A stretch of DNA of 64,000 nt from Deferrisomatales bacterium. GTDB lineage: Bacteria > Desulfobacterota > Deferrisomatia > Deferrisomatales > Deferrisomataceae. The notes under the pieces were generated by a model. The model ran no database searches. It saw only the letters and a program-made list of their open reading frames with translations, and was not told the DNA's origin. This document shows positions 25,604 to 34,134 of the stretch, in pieces. A program made the translations under genes and the position numbers. The stretch covers positions 1-64,000 of the forward strand of contig JAJRUI010000072.1 in assembly GCA_024277875.1 (NCBI GenBank). The letters are read 5' to 3'. Numbering within the stretch: the first letter of the stretch is position 1; every line of letters begins with the position of its first letter.

Positions 25604-26958
25604 GCGATCAGCGCGCGATCCTGGTCGTGGACGACGACCCCGAGATGCGGGTCGCCCTGGAACTGACCCTCAAGCGGGGCGGGTACGCGTGCACCCTGGC
25701 CCGGGACGGCAAGGAGGCCCTGGGCCTCCTCGACCAGGCCGCGTTCGACCTGGTGGTGACCGATCTTCGCATGCCCCGGGTGGACGGCATCGAGCTCCTG
25801 GAGCGCATGGGAGCGGTGGCCCCCCGGACCCCGGCCCTGGTGATCACGGCCCACGGCACGGTGGACACCGCGGTCGAGAGTATGAAGCGGGGTGCGGTGG
25901 ACTTTCTGCAAAAGCCGTTCGGGCCGGACGTGCTCCTGGCAAAGGTGTCCGGCGTGCTGGCGCGGCGCCGGCAACCGGCCGTGAGCAAGGGCCGCGGGTC
26001 GCACCTGGTGGCCGACGACCCGGCCATGGCCGAGGTGCTGTCCCTGGTGGAGGCCGCCGCCGCGACCCGCGCCACGGTGCTGATCTCCGGGGAGAGCGGC
26101 ACCGGCAAGGAAGTGATCGCCCGCCGGATCCACGAGTTGTCCCCGTGGGCAGACGGCCCGTTCGTGGGGGTCAACTGTGCGGCCATCCCCGCGAACCTGA
26201 TGGAGAGCGAGCTGTTCGGCCACGAGAAGGGCGCGTTCACCGGGGCTGCCGAGGCCCGGGAGGGCCGGTTCGAGCAGGCCCAGGGGGGCACGCTCCTCCT
26301 GGACGAGGTGAGCGAGATGGATCCGGCCCTCCAGGCCAAGCTCCTCCGGGTGCTCCAGGAGCGGGAGGTGGAGCGGGTCGGGGGGCGCCGGCCGATCCCC
26401 CTGGACCTCAGGGTGGTGGCCACCACCAACCGGGACCTGCCCGAAGAGGTCCGCAAGGGCCGGTTCCGGGAAGACCTGTACTACCGGCTCCACGTGTTGC
26501 CGATCCACGTGCCCCCCCTGCGGGCCCGGCGGCGGGACATCGTCCCCCTGGCCCGCGCTTTCCTGGCCCGCGCGTGCCAGGCCCACGGCACCCCCGAGGG
26601 GGTGCTCACGCCCGAGGCCGAACGGGTGCTGGAAAACCACGACTGGCCGGGCAACGTGCGCGAGCTCCAGAACGCGGTGGAGCGGGCTGCGGTGCTGGCC
26701 CGGGGCGGTACGGTGGGCCCCGGACACTTTCGGTTGGGGGACGGCGGTCCGGTCCGGGGCTCGGACGGGTTCCGGGTGGAGGGCACCCTGGAGGACATGG
26801 AGCGCCGGATCATCCTCGCGGCCTACGAACAGCACGGGGCCAACAAGAAGGCCACGGCCCGGGCCCTGGGGATCAACGTCAAGACCCTGCGGGCCAAACT
26901 CCGGGCGTACGGGGTCGACGCCGGACCCGGGGGGGAAGAGTCCCCCCCCTCCGGCTGA
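25600..26958 (+). CDS. NtrC-family sigma54 response regulator (FlgR/FleR-like)
   Basis: This is a 452-residue sigma54 activator in the usual three-part layout. The receiver domain has phosphoacceptor D55 (VVTDLRMPRVDG). The AAA+ domain has Walker A GESGTGKE at residues 164-171 and the sigma54-contacting GAFTGA loop at 211-216. A C-terminal Fis-type helix-turn-helix (ANKKATARALGINVKTLRAK) ends it. GTG overlaps the kinase stop. The sigma54 promoter 43 bases downstream, before flgB, is its obvious target; the second one before flgF is likely another. Confidence 0.94.
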   Translation: MSDQRAILVVDDDPEMRVALELTLKRGGYACTLARDGKEALGLLDQAAFDLVVTDLRMPRVDGIELLERMGAVAPRTPALVITAHGTVDTAVESMKRGAVDFLQKPFGPDVLLAKVSGVLARRRQPAVSKGRGSHLVADDPAMAEVLSLVEAAAATRATVLISGESGTGKEVIARRIHELSPWADGPFVGVNCAAIPANLMESELFGHEKGAFTGAAEAREGRFEQAQGGTLLLDEVSEMDPALQAKLLRVLQEREVERVGGRRPIPLDLRVVATTNRDLPEEVRKGRFREDLYYRLHVLPIHVPPLRARRRDIVPLARAFLARACQAHGTPEGVLTPEAERVLENHDWPGNVRELQNAVERAAVLARGGTVGPGHFRLGDGGPVRGSDGFRVEGTLEDMERRIILAAYEQHGANKKATARALGINVKTLRAKLRAYGVDAGPGGEESPPSG

Positions 26959-26997
26959 ACCCGCAAAAGGAGAAAACGCCTCCTCCCGGAGCTTTTT
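26949..26997 (+). terminator. Possible terminator after the NtrC-type gene
   Basis: CTCCGG (26949-26954, overlapping the end of the gene) can pair with CCGGAG (26986-26991), enclosing an inner AGGAG/CTCCT hairpin. The outer stem is followed by CTTTTTC. It lies directly before the sigma54 promoter of flgB, where separation of transcripts makes sense. Confidence 0.5.
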
Positions 26998-27001
26998 CCC
27001 C

Positions 27002-27017
27002 TGGTACGTCCCTTGCA
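27002..27017 (+). promoter_or_regulatory. Sigma54 (RpoN) promoter for the flgB operon
   Basis: TGGTACG-TCCC-TTGCA matches the RpoN consensus TGGCACG-N4-TTGCW, with the invariant GG and GC separated by exactly 10 bases. It lies 58 bases before the flgB start codon. The NtrC-family activator gene immediately upstream is the likely regulator. Confidence 0.88.
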
Positions 27018-27074
27018 TCTCTCCGTTGCGGTACCATCCGACGTTCTGGACACGGCATCGCGAGGAGGTGTACC

Positions 27075-27473
27075 GTGGGAGTGCTCAATGCCATCGACCG
27101 GGCCGTGGCCCCGCTCGCCCGGGAGCTGCAACTACGCCAGCGCCGGCACGCGGCCATCGCGGCCAACATCGCCAACGCGGACACCCCCGGCTACCGGGCG
27201 GTGGACGTGCCGTTCGACCGGGCGCTGGAACGCGCCGGGCTCCGGATGGCGGTGACCCACCCCCGGCACCGGCCGGGCGCGGCGGCCCGGCCCGGAACCG
27301 ACCGGGTGGTGCTCAGCGGCGGAGCCCCCCGCAAGGACGGCAACGACGTGGACGTGGATCAGGAGATGGCCAAACTGGCCCGCAACCAGATCGAGTACCG
27401 GTTCCTGACCCGGATGCTGGCGGGCCGCTTCCGCAAGTACCGGGAGGCGATCACCGGGAGGAGCACGCCGTGA
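27075..27473 (+). CDS. flgB: Flagellar proximal rod protein FlgB
   Basis: FlgB forms part of the proximal rod of the basal body. The GTG start at 27075 has GAGGAGG upstream and gives 132 residues. The flagellar rod motif AAIAANIANADTPGYRAVDVPF (two segments, near residues 30-50) is clear, and the C-terminus has NQIEYRFLTRMLAGRFRKYREAI, which forms the coiled-coil end. It is the first gene behind a sigma54 promoter and overlaps flgC by four bases. Confidence 0.95.
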   Translation: MGVLNAIDRAVAPLARELQLRQRRHAAIAANIANADTPGYRAVDVPFDRALERAGLRMAVTHPRHRPGAAARPGTDRVVLSGGAPRKDGNDVDVDQEMAKLARNQIEYRFLTRMLAGRFRKYREAITGRSTP

Positions 27474-27886
27474 GCTTCTACAGCGTGATGGACGTGTCCG
27501 CCTCGGCCCTGGCCGCCCAGCGGCTCAGGATGGAGACCGTGGCGTCGAACCTCGCGAACGAGAGCACCACCCGCACCCCCGGGGGCGGGCCGTACCGGCG
27601 GAGGGACGTGGTTTTCGAGGCGGTGCCGGCAGGGGGGTTCAGGGACGCGCTCGCCGGGTCGATCCATAAGGTGAGGGTGGCCCGGGTGGTGGAGGACCAG
27701 GGGCCGCCCAGGGTCCGGTACCAGCCGGGCCATCCCGACGCGGACGCCCAGGGGTTCGTGGCCTATCCCAACGTGGACACGGTGACCGAGATGGTGAACC
27801 TGGTGGGCGCGGCCCGGGCCTACGAGGCCAACGTCACGGTGCTCGAGGCCACCAAGTCCATGATGCTCCGGGCGCTGGAGATCTAA
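27470..27886 (+). CDS. flgC: Flagellar proximal rod protein FlgC
   Basis: FlgC is a proximal rod subunit. The GTG start overlaps the flgB stop; the product has 138 residues. The N-terminal rod motif is LAAQRLRMETVASNLANEST, and the C-terminal conserved block is YPNVDTVTEMVNLVGAARAYEAN then LEATKSMMLRALEI, diagnostic of FlgC. The TAA stop is followed at once by a cluster of palindromic repeats before fliE. Confidence 0.97.
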   Translation: MSFYSVMDVSASALAAQRLRMETVASNLANESTTRTPGGGPYRRRDVVFEAVPAGGFRDALAGSIHKVRVARVVEDQGPPRVRYQPGHPDADAQGFVAYPNVDTVTEMVNLVGAARAYEANVTVLEATKSMMLRALEI

Positions 27887-27991
27887 CAGGATGCTGAAAA
27901 ACCCCTTCCATGGGGCGCCTGGCAGGTTGCTTTTTCCGCAACCTGCTAACCGGATGCTGAAGACCCCCCTCCGCGGGTTTTTCAGCGACGG
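27887..27991. repeat. Cluster of three related inverted repeats between flgC and fliE
   Basis: The 141-base gap holds a GATGCTGAAAAACCCC half-element (from 27889). It is followed by a perfect 9-bp hairpin at 27922-27946 (GCAGGTTGC, loop TTTTTCC, GCAACCTGC), which is the reverse orientation of the element at 44978. A third imperfect hairpin (GATGCTGAAGACCC ... GGGTTTTTCAGC) ends near 27986. They may act as terminators or mRNA stabilisers. Confidence 0.7.
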
Positions 27992-28027
27992 CCTCTCGGG
28001 GGCGCCCGGTGACCGCAGGAGTTGCCC

Positions 28028-28327
28028 ATGGTAAAAGACGTCTCAGGGGTGCTCCCCGGCAAGGGGCTCGATCCCGCGGCAAAGCCTGCGGGCTCGAAGC
28101 CCGACAAGGGGTTCGGGGAGTTCCTGACCGAGAGCCTCCAGAAGGTCGACGCCCTCCAGAAGGACGCCGACGCGGCCGTTGAACGGGCCGCGCGGGGAGA
28201 ACCCGGTGCCGGCATCCAGGAGACCATGGTCGCGGTCGAGAAGGCGGACGTGGCGTTCAAGCTGATGATGGAGGTCCGGCAGAAGATTCTGGACGCCTAC
28301 CAGGAGATGATGCGGATGCAGGTGTGA
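28028..28327 (+). CDS. fliE: Flagellar hook-basal body protein FliE
   Basis: FliE joins the MS ring to the rod and is the first rod substrate exported. ATG 28028 with CAGGAG six bases upstream gives 99 residues; a TTG two codons earlier is possible. The C-terminal signature is ETMVAVEKADVAFKLMMEVRQK followed by LDAYQEMMRMQV, typical of the family. It lies directly before fliF, with an 11-base gap. Confidence 0.96.
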   Translation: MVKDVSGVLPGKGLDPAAKPAGSKPDKGFGEFLTESLQKVDALQKDADAAVERAARGEPGAGIQETMVAVEKADVAFKLMMEVRQKILDAYQEMMRMQV

Positions 28328-28338
28328 GGGCCTGACCG

Positions 28339-29985
28339 ATGGCCTTCTGGGACACCGGCCTCGGCCAGGTCCGGGACCTGTGGTCGGGGCTGACCGCAGC
28401 GCAGCGCGCCGTACTCGTCGGTGTCACGCTGGGCCTGTTCGTGGGCCTGGGCGCCCTGTTGTTCTGGGCCGGGACGCCGGAGTACGGCGTTTTGTACGCC
28501 GGCCTCCCCCTGGAGGACGCGGCCGACGTGGCAGAACAGCTGCGTGCCGACGGGGTGCCGTTTCGCCTGGAGGGGGGCGGCCGGACCGTGCTCGTGCCGG
28601 CCGACAAGGTGTACGATCTTCGGTTGAGCCTGGCGGGCCAGGGGATCCCGAAGGGGGGCGTGGTCGGGTTCGAGATCTTCGACCGGTCCGGTTTCGGCAT
28701 GACCGATTTCGCCCAGAAGGTCAACTACACCCGGGCGCTGGAGGGGGAGCTGACCCGCACGATCCGCGGGCTCGACGGCGTGGACGGGGTGCGGGTCCAC
28801 CTGGTGATGCCCGAGCGCCGGCTGTTCGAGGCCGAGGCCAGGCCGGCCTCGGCCTCGGTGGTGCTCCAGCTCCGGCCGGGCCGGCGGCTGACCGCCAAAC
28901 AGGTGCGGGGGATCGTGCACCTGGTGGCATCCAGCGTGGAGGGGCTCGAGCCCGACGGGGTGACCGTGGTGGACAGCCGGGGCACGGTGCTGTACCAGTC
29001 CGAGGGGGACGCGCCGGCGTTGCTGGCCGCCAGCCAGCTGGAGTACAAGCGGGCGTACGAGAAGGACGTGGAACGGCGGGTGCGGGAGCTCCTGGAGCGG
29101 GTCACCGGCCCGGGGGGTGCCGTGGTGCGGGTGGCGGCGGAGTTCGACTTCTCCCGCGTGCAGGAGACGTCCGAGACCTACGACCCCGAGGCCGTGGCCG
29201 TGCGCAGCGAGGAGCGCGTGAGCGAGAACTCCACCGGGCCCGCCGGTCCGGCCGGGGTGCCGGGGGTCGCGTCCAACGTGCCCGGGTCGGACGTGGCCCA
29301 GGGTGTCCAGGGGCAGAACCAGCCGGGCGCCGGGGCCGGCGGTGAGCCAGCATCGTCCAGCCGGGAGACCGAGACGGTCAACTACGAGGTGTCCAAGACC
29401 GTCCGGCGGGTGGAACGGGAGGCCGGGTATCTGAAACGCCTCTCGGTGGCCGTGGCCGTGGACGGCACCTACAAGGAACCGGCGGAAGAGGGCGGTGCGC
29501 GGGAGTTCGTTCCCCGGCCGCCCGAGGAACTGGACCAGATCCAGGCGCTGGTCGAGAAGGCGGTGGGGGCGGATCCGGCGCGGGGGGACGCGGTGGAGGT
29601 CACGAGCATCCCGTTCCACCCGGCCGAGGTGCCCGAGGCCAAGGCCGGCTTTTTGAGCCCCGGCCTGGTCCCCTCGCTGATCCGGTACGGTACCGTGCTG
29701 GTCGTGGCGCTGCTCGGCGTGTTCTTCGTGGCCCGCCCCCTGCTCAAGGTGCTGGGCCGGCCTTCGGCCGCCCCCGAGGTGACCGGTCCGATCACCGTGG
29801 CCGAGATGGAGCAGCGGCTCGGCGGGGAGGGCGAGGCCGGGCAAGCCGCCGAGGCGTTGGACGACAAGGAGCCCCCCAGCGATACCGTGCGGCGGGAGGA
29901 GCTGAAGAAGCGCCTCCAGGAGATGGTGGACACCGAGCCAGAGATCGCCGCGAACCTGGTCCGGAGCTGGATGAGCGAGGAGTAG
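28339..29985 (+). CDS. fliF: Flagellar MS-ring protein FliF
   Basis: FliF builds the MS ring in the inner membrane, on which the whole flagellum assembles. The 548-residue product has a transmembrane helix at about residues 24-46, the secretin-like ring-building domains (YGVLYAGLPLEDAADV; VRVHLVMPERRLF) and a second transmembrane helix near residues 445-470. The cytoplasmic C-terminus binds FliG. A Gly/Ser/Pro-rich loop (about residues 295-345) lies in the periplasmic part. It ends in TAG, four bases before fliG. Confidence 0.97.
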   Translation: MAFWDTGLGQVRDLWSGLTAAQRAVLVGVTLGLFVGLGALLFWAGTPEYGVLYAGLPLEDAADVAEQLRADGVPFRLEGGGRTVLVPADKVYDLRLSLAGQGIPKGGVVGFEIFDRSGFGMTDFAQKVNYTRALEGELTRTIRGLDGVDGVRVHLVMPERRLFEAEARPASASVVLQLRPGRRLTAKQVRGIVHLVASSVEGLEPDGVTVVDSRGTVLYQSEGDAPALLAASQLEYKRAYEKDVERRVRELLERVTGPGGAVVRVAAEFDFSRVQETSETYDPEAVAVRSEERVSENSTGPAGPAGVPGVASNVPGSDVAQGVQGQNQPGAGAGGEPASSSRETETVNYEVSKTVRRVEREAGYLKRLSVAVAVDGTYKEPAEEGGAREFVPRPPEELDQIQALVEKAVGADPARGDAVEVTSIPFHPAEVPEAKAGFLSPGLVPSLIRYGTVLVVALLGVFFVARPLLKVLGRPSAAPEVTGPITVAEMEQRLGGEGEAGQAAEALDDKEPPSDTVRREELKKRLQEMVDTEPEIAANLVRSWMSEE

Positions 29986-29989
29986 CCCC

Positions 29990-31003
29990 TTGCCCGAGAC
30001 CCTCGACGGTATCCCCGGCTTGCGCAAGGCCGCCATCCTGATGGTGGCCCTGGGGGACGATGCGTCCCAGAAGATCTTCCCCCACCTCCGGGACGAGGAG
30101 ATCCAGGAACTCACCCGGGAGATCGCGGTGCTCGACCGGGCCACCACCGAGGAGGCCCAGGCGGTCCTGGAGGAGTTCCACACCCTCGCCCTGGCCCGGT
30201 CCTACGTGCTGCAGGGCGGGGTGGAGTACGCCAAGAAGATCCTGCGCAAGAGCCTGCCGCCGGAGCGGTGCCGGGAGATCCTGGACCGGCTGACCAAGTA
30301 CCTGGACCAGGGGCCCGGGTTCCAGAACCTGCGCAAGGCCGACCCCCGCCTGTTGAGCAAGATCATCCAGAAAGAACACCCCCAGACGATCGCGTTCATC
30401 CTGTCCCACCTGGACGCGGCCAAGGCGGCCAACGCGATCGCCAGCCTGCCCACCGACCTGCAGGTCGAGGTCTCCCGGCGGATGGCCAGCCTCGAGGAGA
30501 TCAGCCCCGAGGTGGTCAAGAAGGTGTCCTCGATCCTGGACAAGAAGCTGATCTCGATGGCCGGGTCGTCGATCGAGGTCCAGGGGGTGAAGACCGTGGC
30601 AGAGATCCTCAACCGGATGGGCCGAACCGAGTCCAAGAACATCCTGGACAAGCTCGAGCAGGAGACCCCCGAACTGGCCGCCCACATCCGCCAGCTCATG
30701 TTCGTGTTCGACGACATCCAGTTCCTGCCCGACAAGGGGCTCCAGGAGATCCTGAAGCGGGTGGACAAGAACGTGCTCACCGTGGCCCTGAAGGGCGCGA
30801 GCAAGGAACTCCAGGAAAAGTTCTTCCGGAACATGAGTTCTCGTGCGGTGGAGACCCTGAAGGAGGAGATGTCGTTCATGGGGCCGGTCCGCGTGAGCGA
30901 CGTCACCGAGGCCCAGGCCGGCGTGACCGAGATCGTGCGCCAGCTCGAGGAAGAGGGCGTGATCGTCGTGGCCGGCGGCGAGGAAGACGAGTATATCAGC
31001 TGA
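29990..31003 (+). CDS. fliG: Flagellar motor switch protein FliG
   Basis: FliG is the rotor protein that contacts the stator and sets rotation direction. The TTG start gives 337 residues opening MPETLDGIPGLRKAAILMVALG. The middle domain has the EHPQTIAFILSHL motif, and the C-terminal torque region includes FDDIQFLPDKGLQEILKRVDK with the conserved charged residues. Length is normal for the family. It follows fliF closely and precedes fliH by 64 bases. Confidence 0.97.
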   Translation: MPETLDGIPGLRKAAILMVALGDDASQKIFPHLRDEEIQELTREIAVLDRATTEEAQAVLEEFHTLALARSYVLQGGVEYAKKILRKSLPPERCREILDRLTKYLDQGPGFQNLRKADPRLLSKIIQKEHPQTIAFILSHLDAAKAANAIASLPTDLQVEVSRRMASLEEISPEVVKKVSSILDKKLISMAGSSIEVQGVKTVAEILNRMGRTESKNILDKLEQETPELAAHIRQLMFVFDDIQFLPDKGLQEILKRVDKNVLTVALKGASKELQEKFFRNMSSRAVETLKEEMSFMGPVRVSDVTEAQAGVTEIVRQLEEEGVIVVAGGEEDEYIS

Positions 31004-31067
31004 TCCCGCCTGGGCCCGCCCCCTGCCGGGCCCGTGTCCAGCCCACCCGCTGCCAGCGAGGACTGCC

Positions 31068-31778
31068 GTGAGCCCACAGGACCCGCCCGCCCGCCCGTTT
31101 CGCCCCGCGGATCTGGACGGAGCCGATTCCCCTCCGGCCGGCGCGACAGGGGGGGTACGCTCGTTCAGGCCCGAAGATCTCGCCGCGGACCGGCCCGGGC
31201 CGGTCCGGTCTTCTCCCGGCCCGGACGACCTGGTGGCGGCTGCCCGGGCCGAGGCCGAGGCGCTCGTCGCCGCCGCCCGGGCCGAAGCCGAACAGGTCCG
31301 GGAAACGGCCCGGCGGGAAGGGTTCGAGGCCGGCCGGGCCGAGGCGGCGGCCCGGGCCGCCGAGACCGCCGAGCGCCTCCTGGGACTGTTCGAGGAGCTG
31401 GCCGGGTACAAGGATCGGCTGTACCGGGAGGCCCGGGCCCAGGTGCTGGAACTGGCGTTCGCGCTCGTCGAGAAGCTGCTGGGCCCCCTGGCCGAGGCCG
31501 ACCGGGGCGCGGTGGTCCGGACCGTGGAGCAGGCGCTCCAACTCCTGTCGGACCGGGAGAGCCTCACCGTCCGGGTCAACCCCGGAGACCTGCAGGCGGT
31601 GGCCCAGGCCAAACCCCGGATCCTCCAGTCGTTCGACGGGATCCGCAGCTTCGCGGTGATCGAGGACCCGTCCGTCAAGCCGGGCGGTTGCGAGGTGCAG
31701 ACGCCGACCGCCGAGATCGACGCCCGCCTCGAGACCCGCCTGGAGGAACTCGTCCAGGCGGCGAGACGCGCCGAATGA
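31068..31778 (+). CDS. fliH: Flagellar export ATPase regulator FliH
   Basis: FliH is the stator-like partner that holds FliI at the export gate and regulates its ATPase. The 236-residue product starts at GTG. Residues 1-55 are Pro-rich. A long Ala/Arg/Glu helix (residues about 55-105) contains the small-residue pattern EGFEAGRAEAAARAAETAE, and the C-terminal domain has DPSVKPGGCEVQTPTAEIDA, which is diagnostic. It overlaps fliI by four bases. Confidence 0.93.
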   Translation: MSPQDPPARPFRPADLDGADSPPAGATGGVRSFRPEDLAADRPGPVRSSPGPDDLVAAARAEAEALVAAARAEAEQVRETARREGFEAGRAEAAARAAETAERLLGLFEELAGYKDRLYREARAQVLELAFALVEKLLGPLAEADRGAVVRTVEQALQLLSDRESLTVRVNPGDLQAVAQAKPRILQSFDGIRSFAVIEDPSVKPGGCEVQTPTAEIDARLETRLEELVQAARRAE

Positions 31779-33115
31779 GCTTCGACTTTTCTCCGGAAAT
31801 CAGAGCGGTGGCCGAAGCGGACCTGCTCCAGCCCCACGGCAAGGTGGTCCAGGTGGTGGGGATGGTGGTGGAGGCGTCCGGCCCCAACGCGCCGGTGGGG
31901 GACATCTGCCTGGTTTATCCGGAACGGGGCGGTTTCGCCCGGAACCGGGCGATCCCGTGCGAGGTCGTGGGGTTCCGGGAGTCCCGGGTCCTGCTGATGC
32001 CGTACGGGGACATGCGGGGGATCCAGCCGGGAAGCCGGGTGGTGGCCACCCGCAGCCAGAGCCTGTGCCAGGTCGGGGAGGAACTGCTCGGCCGGGTGAT
32101 CGACGGCACCGGCAACCCGCTCGACGGGGCCGGCCCGGCCCGGTGCAGCCGCAAGTACCCGTTGTACGGCCGGGAGATCAACCCGATCGCCCGCGCCCGG
32201 ATCCGGGAGCCCCTGGCCACCGGGATCAAGGCGATCGACGGGATGCTGACCCTGGGAAAAGGCCAGCGCATGGGGATCTTCGCGGGCAGCGGGGTGGGCA
32301 AGAGCGTGACCCTCGGGATGATCGCCCGCAACACGTCGGCATCGGTGAACGTGATCGCGCTGATCGGCGAGCGGGGCAGGGAGGTGCGGGAGTTCGTGGA
32401 GCGGGATCTGGGGGAGGAGGGGCTCCGGCGGTCGGTGGTGGTGGTGAGCACGTCGGAAAAATCGCCCCTGGTCAAGGCCCGGGGGGCGCTGGTGGCCACC
32501 ACCGTGGCCGAGTACTTCCGGGACCAGGGCCACGACGTGCTGCTCCTGATGGACTCGGCCACCCGGTTTGCCATGGCGTTGCGGGAGGTGGGGCTGGCCA
32601 TCGGCGAGCCTCCCACCACCAAGGGGTACACCCCCAGCGTGTTCGCGGCCCTGCCCCGGCTGATGGAACGGGCGGGCATGGCCGAGACCGGCGGCGGGTC
32701 GATCACCGGCCTGTACACCGTGCTCGTCGAGGGGGACGACATGAACGACCCGGTGGCGGACACCGTGCGGTCGATCCTGGACGGCCACGTGGTGCTGTCC
32801 CGGGACCTGGCCGCCCGCAACCACTACCCGGCCGTGGACGTGTTGGCCTCTGCCAGCCGGCTCATGATGGACATCGTGGCCCCGGAACACAGGCGGGCCG
32901 CGGCCCGGATGCGCCAGCTCCTGGCCGCGTACCGGGAGGCGGAGGACCTGATCAACATCGGCGCGTACCAGCCCGGCAGCAACCCCGAGGTGGACGAGGC
33001 CGTGGCCAAACGGGACGCGATGAGCGCGTTCCTCACCCAGGGAGTGGACGAGCGGGCCACCCTGGACGATGCAGTCCGGCAGTTGCTGGCGTTGTTCCCC
33101 GGTGCGGACGGTTAG
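31775..33115 (+). CDS. fliI: Flagellum-specific export ATPase FliI
   Basis: FliI hydrolyses ATP to help feed substrates to the flagellar export gate. ATG 31775 overlaps the fliH stop; the product has 446 residues. The F1-ATPase-like core shows Walker A GSGVGKS (about residues 171-177), IALIGERGREVREF, and Walker B LLLMDSATRFAMALREVGLAIGEPP (two segments). TKGYTPSVFA and TVLVEGDDMNDPVADTVRSI follow. The context of fliH upstream and fliJ downstream is standard. Confidence 0.97.
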   Translation: MSFDFSPEIRAVAEADLLQPHGKVVQVVGMVVEASGPNAPVGDICLVYPERGGFARNRAIPCEVVGFRESRVLLMPYGDMRGIQPGSRVVATRSQSLCQVGEELLGRVIDGTGNPLDGAGPARCSRKYPLYGREINPIARARIREPLATGIKAIDGMLTLGKGQRMGIFAGSGVGKSVTLGMIARNTSASVNVIALIGERGREVREFVERDLGEEGLRRSVVVVSTSEKSPLVKARGALVATTVAEYFRDQGHDVLLLMDSATRFAMALREVGLAIGEPPTTKGYTPSVFAALPRLMERAGMAETGGGSITGLYTVLVEGDDMNDPVADTVRSILDGHVVLSRDLAARNHYPAVDVLASASRLMMDIVAPEHRRAAARMRQLLAAYREAEDLINIGAYQPGSNPEVDEAVAKRDAMSAFLTQGVDERATLDDAVRQLLALFPGADG

Positions 33116-33133
33116 CGGAAGAGGACGAACCCC

Positions 33134-33595
33134 ATGGCGTTTCGGTTCCGGATGGAAAAGGTGCTCTCGGTTCGCCGTATCGAGGAGGATGCGGCCCGGA
33201 GCCGGTACGCCCGGGCCCGGGACCGGCTGGAGCGGGCCGAGCAGGCGTGCGAGGCGCTCGAAAGACGCCGGCAGCAGTGCGAGCGGGAGCTGGACGAGCT
33301 GAAGAGCCGGGACGCGCTGACCGCCGAACGCCTGCACCTGTACGCCCTGCACCGGGCAGGCCTGGCCCGGGTCCAGGAGGCCGCCGCAACGGAGTTGGCC
33401 GAAGCCAGGGCCGAGGCCGCCCGGACCCGCGCCGCGCTGACCGAGGCCCACCAGGCCAGGGAGGCGCTGGAGCGGCTCCGGGAGAAGGAGCGGGCCGCGT
33501 GGCAGTACCGCCAGGGCCGCAAGGAGGCCGCGTTGCTCGACGAACTGGCCGTGGCCCAACACCGGACGAACGAGGAGGACTCCCATGGCCCCTGA
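33134..33595 (+). CDS. fliJ: Flagellar export chaperone FliJ
   Basis: FliJ is the small coiled-coil stalk protein that links FliI to FlhA. The 153-residue product begins MAFRFRMEKVLSVRRIEEDAA, a typical FliJ opening, and is almost entirely helical coiled coil rich in Arg, Ala and Glu. Sequence conservation is low in this family, so position between fliI and the next coiled-coil gene carries weight. It overlaps the next gene by 11 bases. Confidence 0.88.
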   Translation: MAFRFRMEKVLSVRRIEEDAARSRYARARDRLERAEQACEALERRRQQCERELDELKSRDALTAERLHLYALHRAGLARVQEAAATELAEARAEAARTRAALTEAHQAREALERLREKERAAWQYRQGRKEAALLDELAVAQHRTNEEDSHGP

Positions 33596-34130
33596 GGTCC
33601 GTTCCTTTCCCCCCCCGTGGGCCCGGCGGGTCGTGGTCGCGGCGCTGGTTCTCGCCGCTCCCGTGGGTTTTGCCCAGGAAAAACCATCGGTTGCGGAAAA
33701 CATGGACGCCGTCGCCGCCCGGGCCCGCCTGTTGCAAGAACTGGATCGGCAGATCGAGCAGCGCCGTCTGGAGGTGGCCCGAGAGGCCCAGTCCCTGGAC
33801 GCGCTCCGCCGGGCGCTGGAAGCGGCCACCCGGGATCTGGAGGTCCAGCAGGCCCGCCTGGAGGCTCTCAAGCAGGAGCTGGAGGCGGACATCGCCCGGC
33901 GCGAGAAGGTGGTGGACGAGCGGCTCGACCAGATCGCCAAGGTGTACGCCGCGATGAAGCCGAGGGAGGCGGCCACCGCGATCGCAGGGCTCGACGACCC
34001 CACGGCCCTGGCGATCCTCGAGCGCCTGCCGGGCCGGACGGTCGGCAAGATCTTCAACCTGATGGACAAGGACCGGGTTCGGGAACTCACCCGTCTGCTC
34101 GAGAAAGGGCGGGTGAACCAACGGGAGTGA
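33585..34130 (+). CDS. MotE/MgtE-N-type periplasmic coiled-coil protein
   Basis: The 181-residue product has an N-terminal signal or anchor (VVVAALVLAAPVGFA), a long coiled coil (about residues 40-115), and a C-terminal MgtE N-domain-like helical repeat (YAAMKPREAATAIAGLDD and ALAILERLPGRTVGKIFNLMD). This layout matches MotE, which chaperones the stator protein MotC in other bacteria, and proteins often annotated as flagellar FliG-like/MgtE-N. It sits between fliJ and fliK, its common location. No motAB genes are in the window. Confidence 0.8.
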   Translation: MAPEVRSFPPPWARRVVVAALVLAAPVGFAQEKPSVAENMDAVAARARLLQELDRQIEQRRLEVAREAQSLDALRRALEAATRDLEVQQARLEALKQELEADIARREKVVDERLDQIAKVYAAMKPREAATAIAGLDDPTALAILERLPGRTVGKIFNLMDKDRVRELTRLLEKGRVNQRE

Positions 34131-34134
34131 GCCG

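Noticed and set aside
27918-27934. TGGCAGGTTGC in the flgC-fliE gap as a sigma54 promoter
   Set aside because: The invariant GG-N10-GC spacing is not met; the sequence is part of the palindromic repeat.
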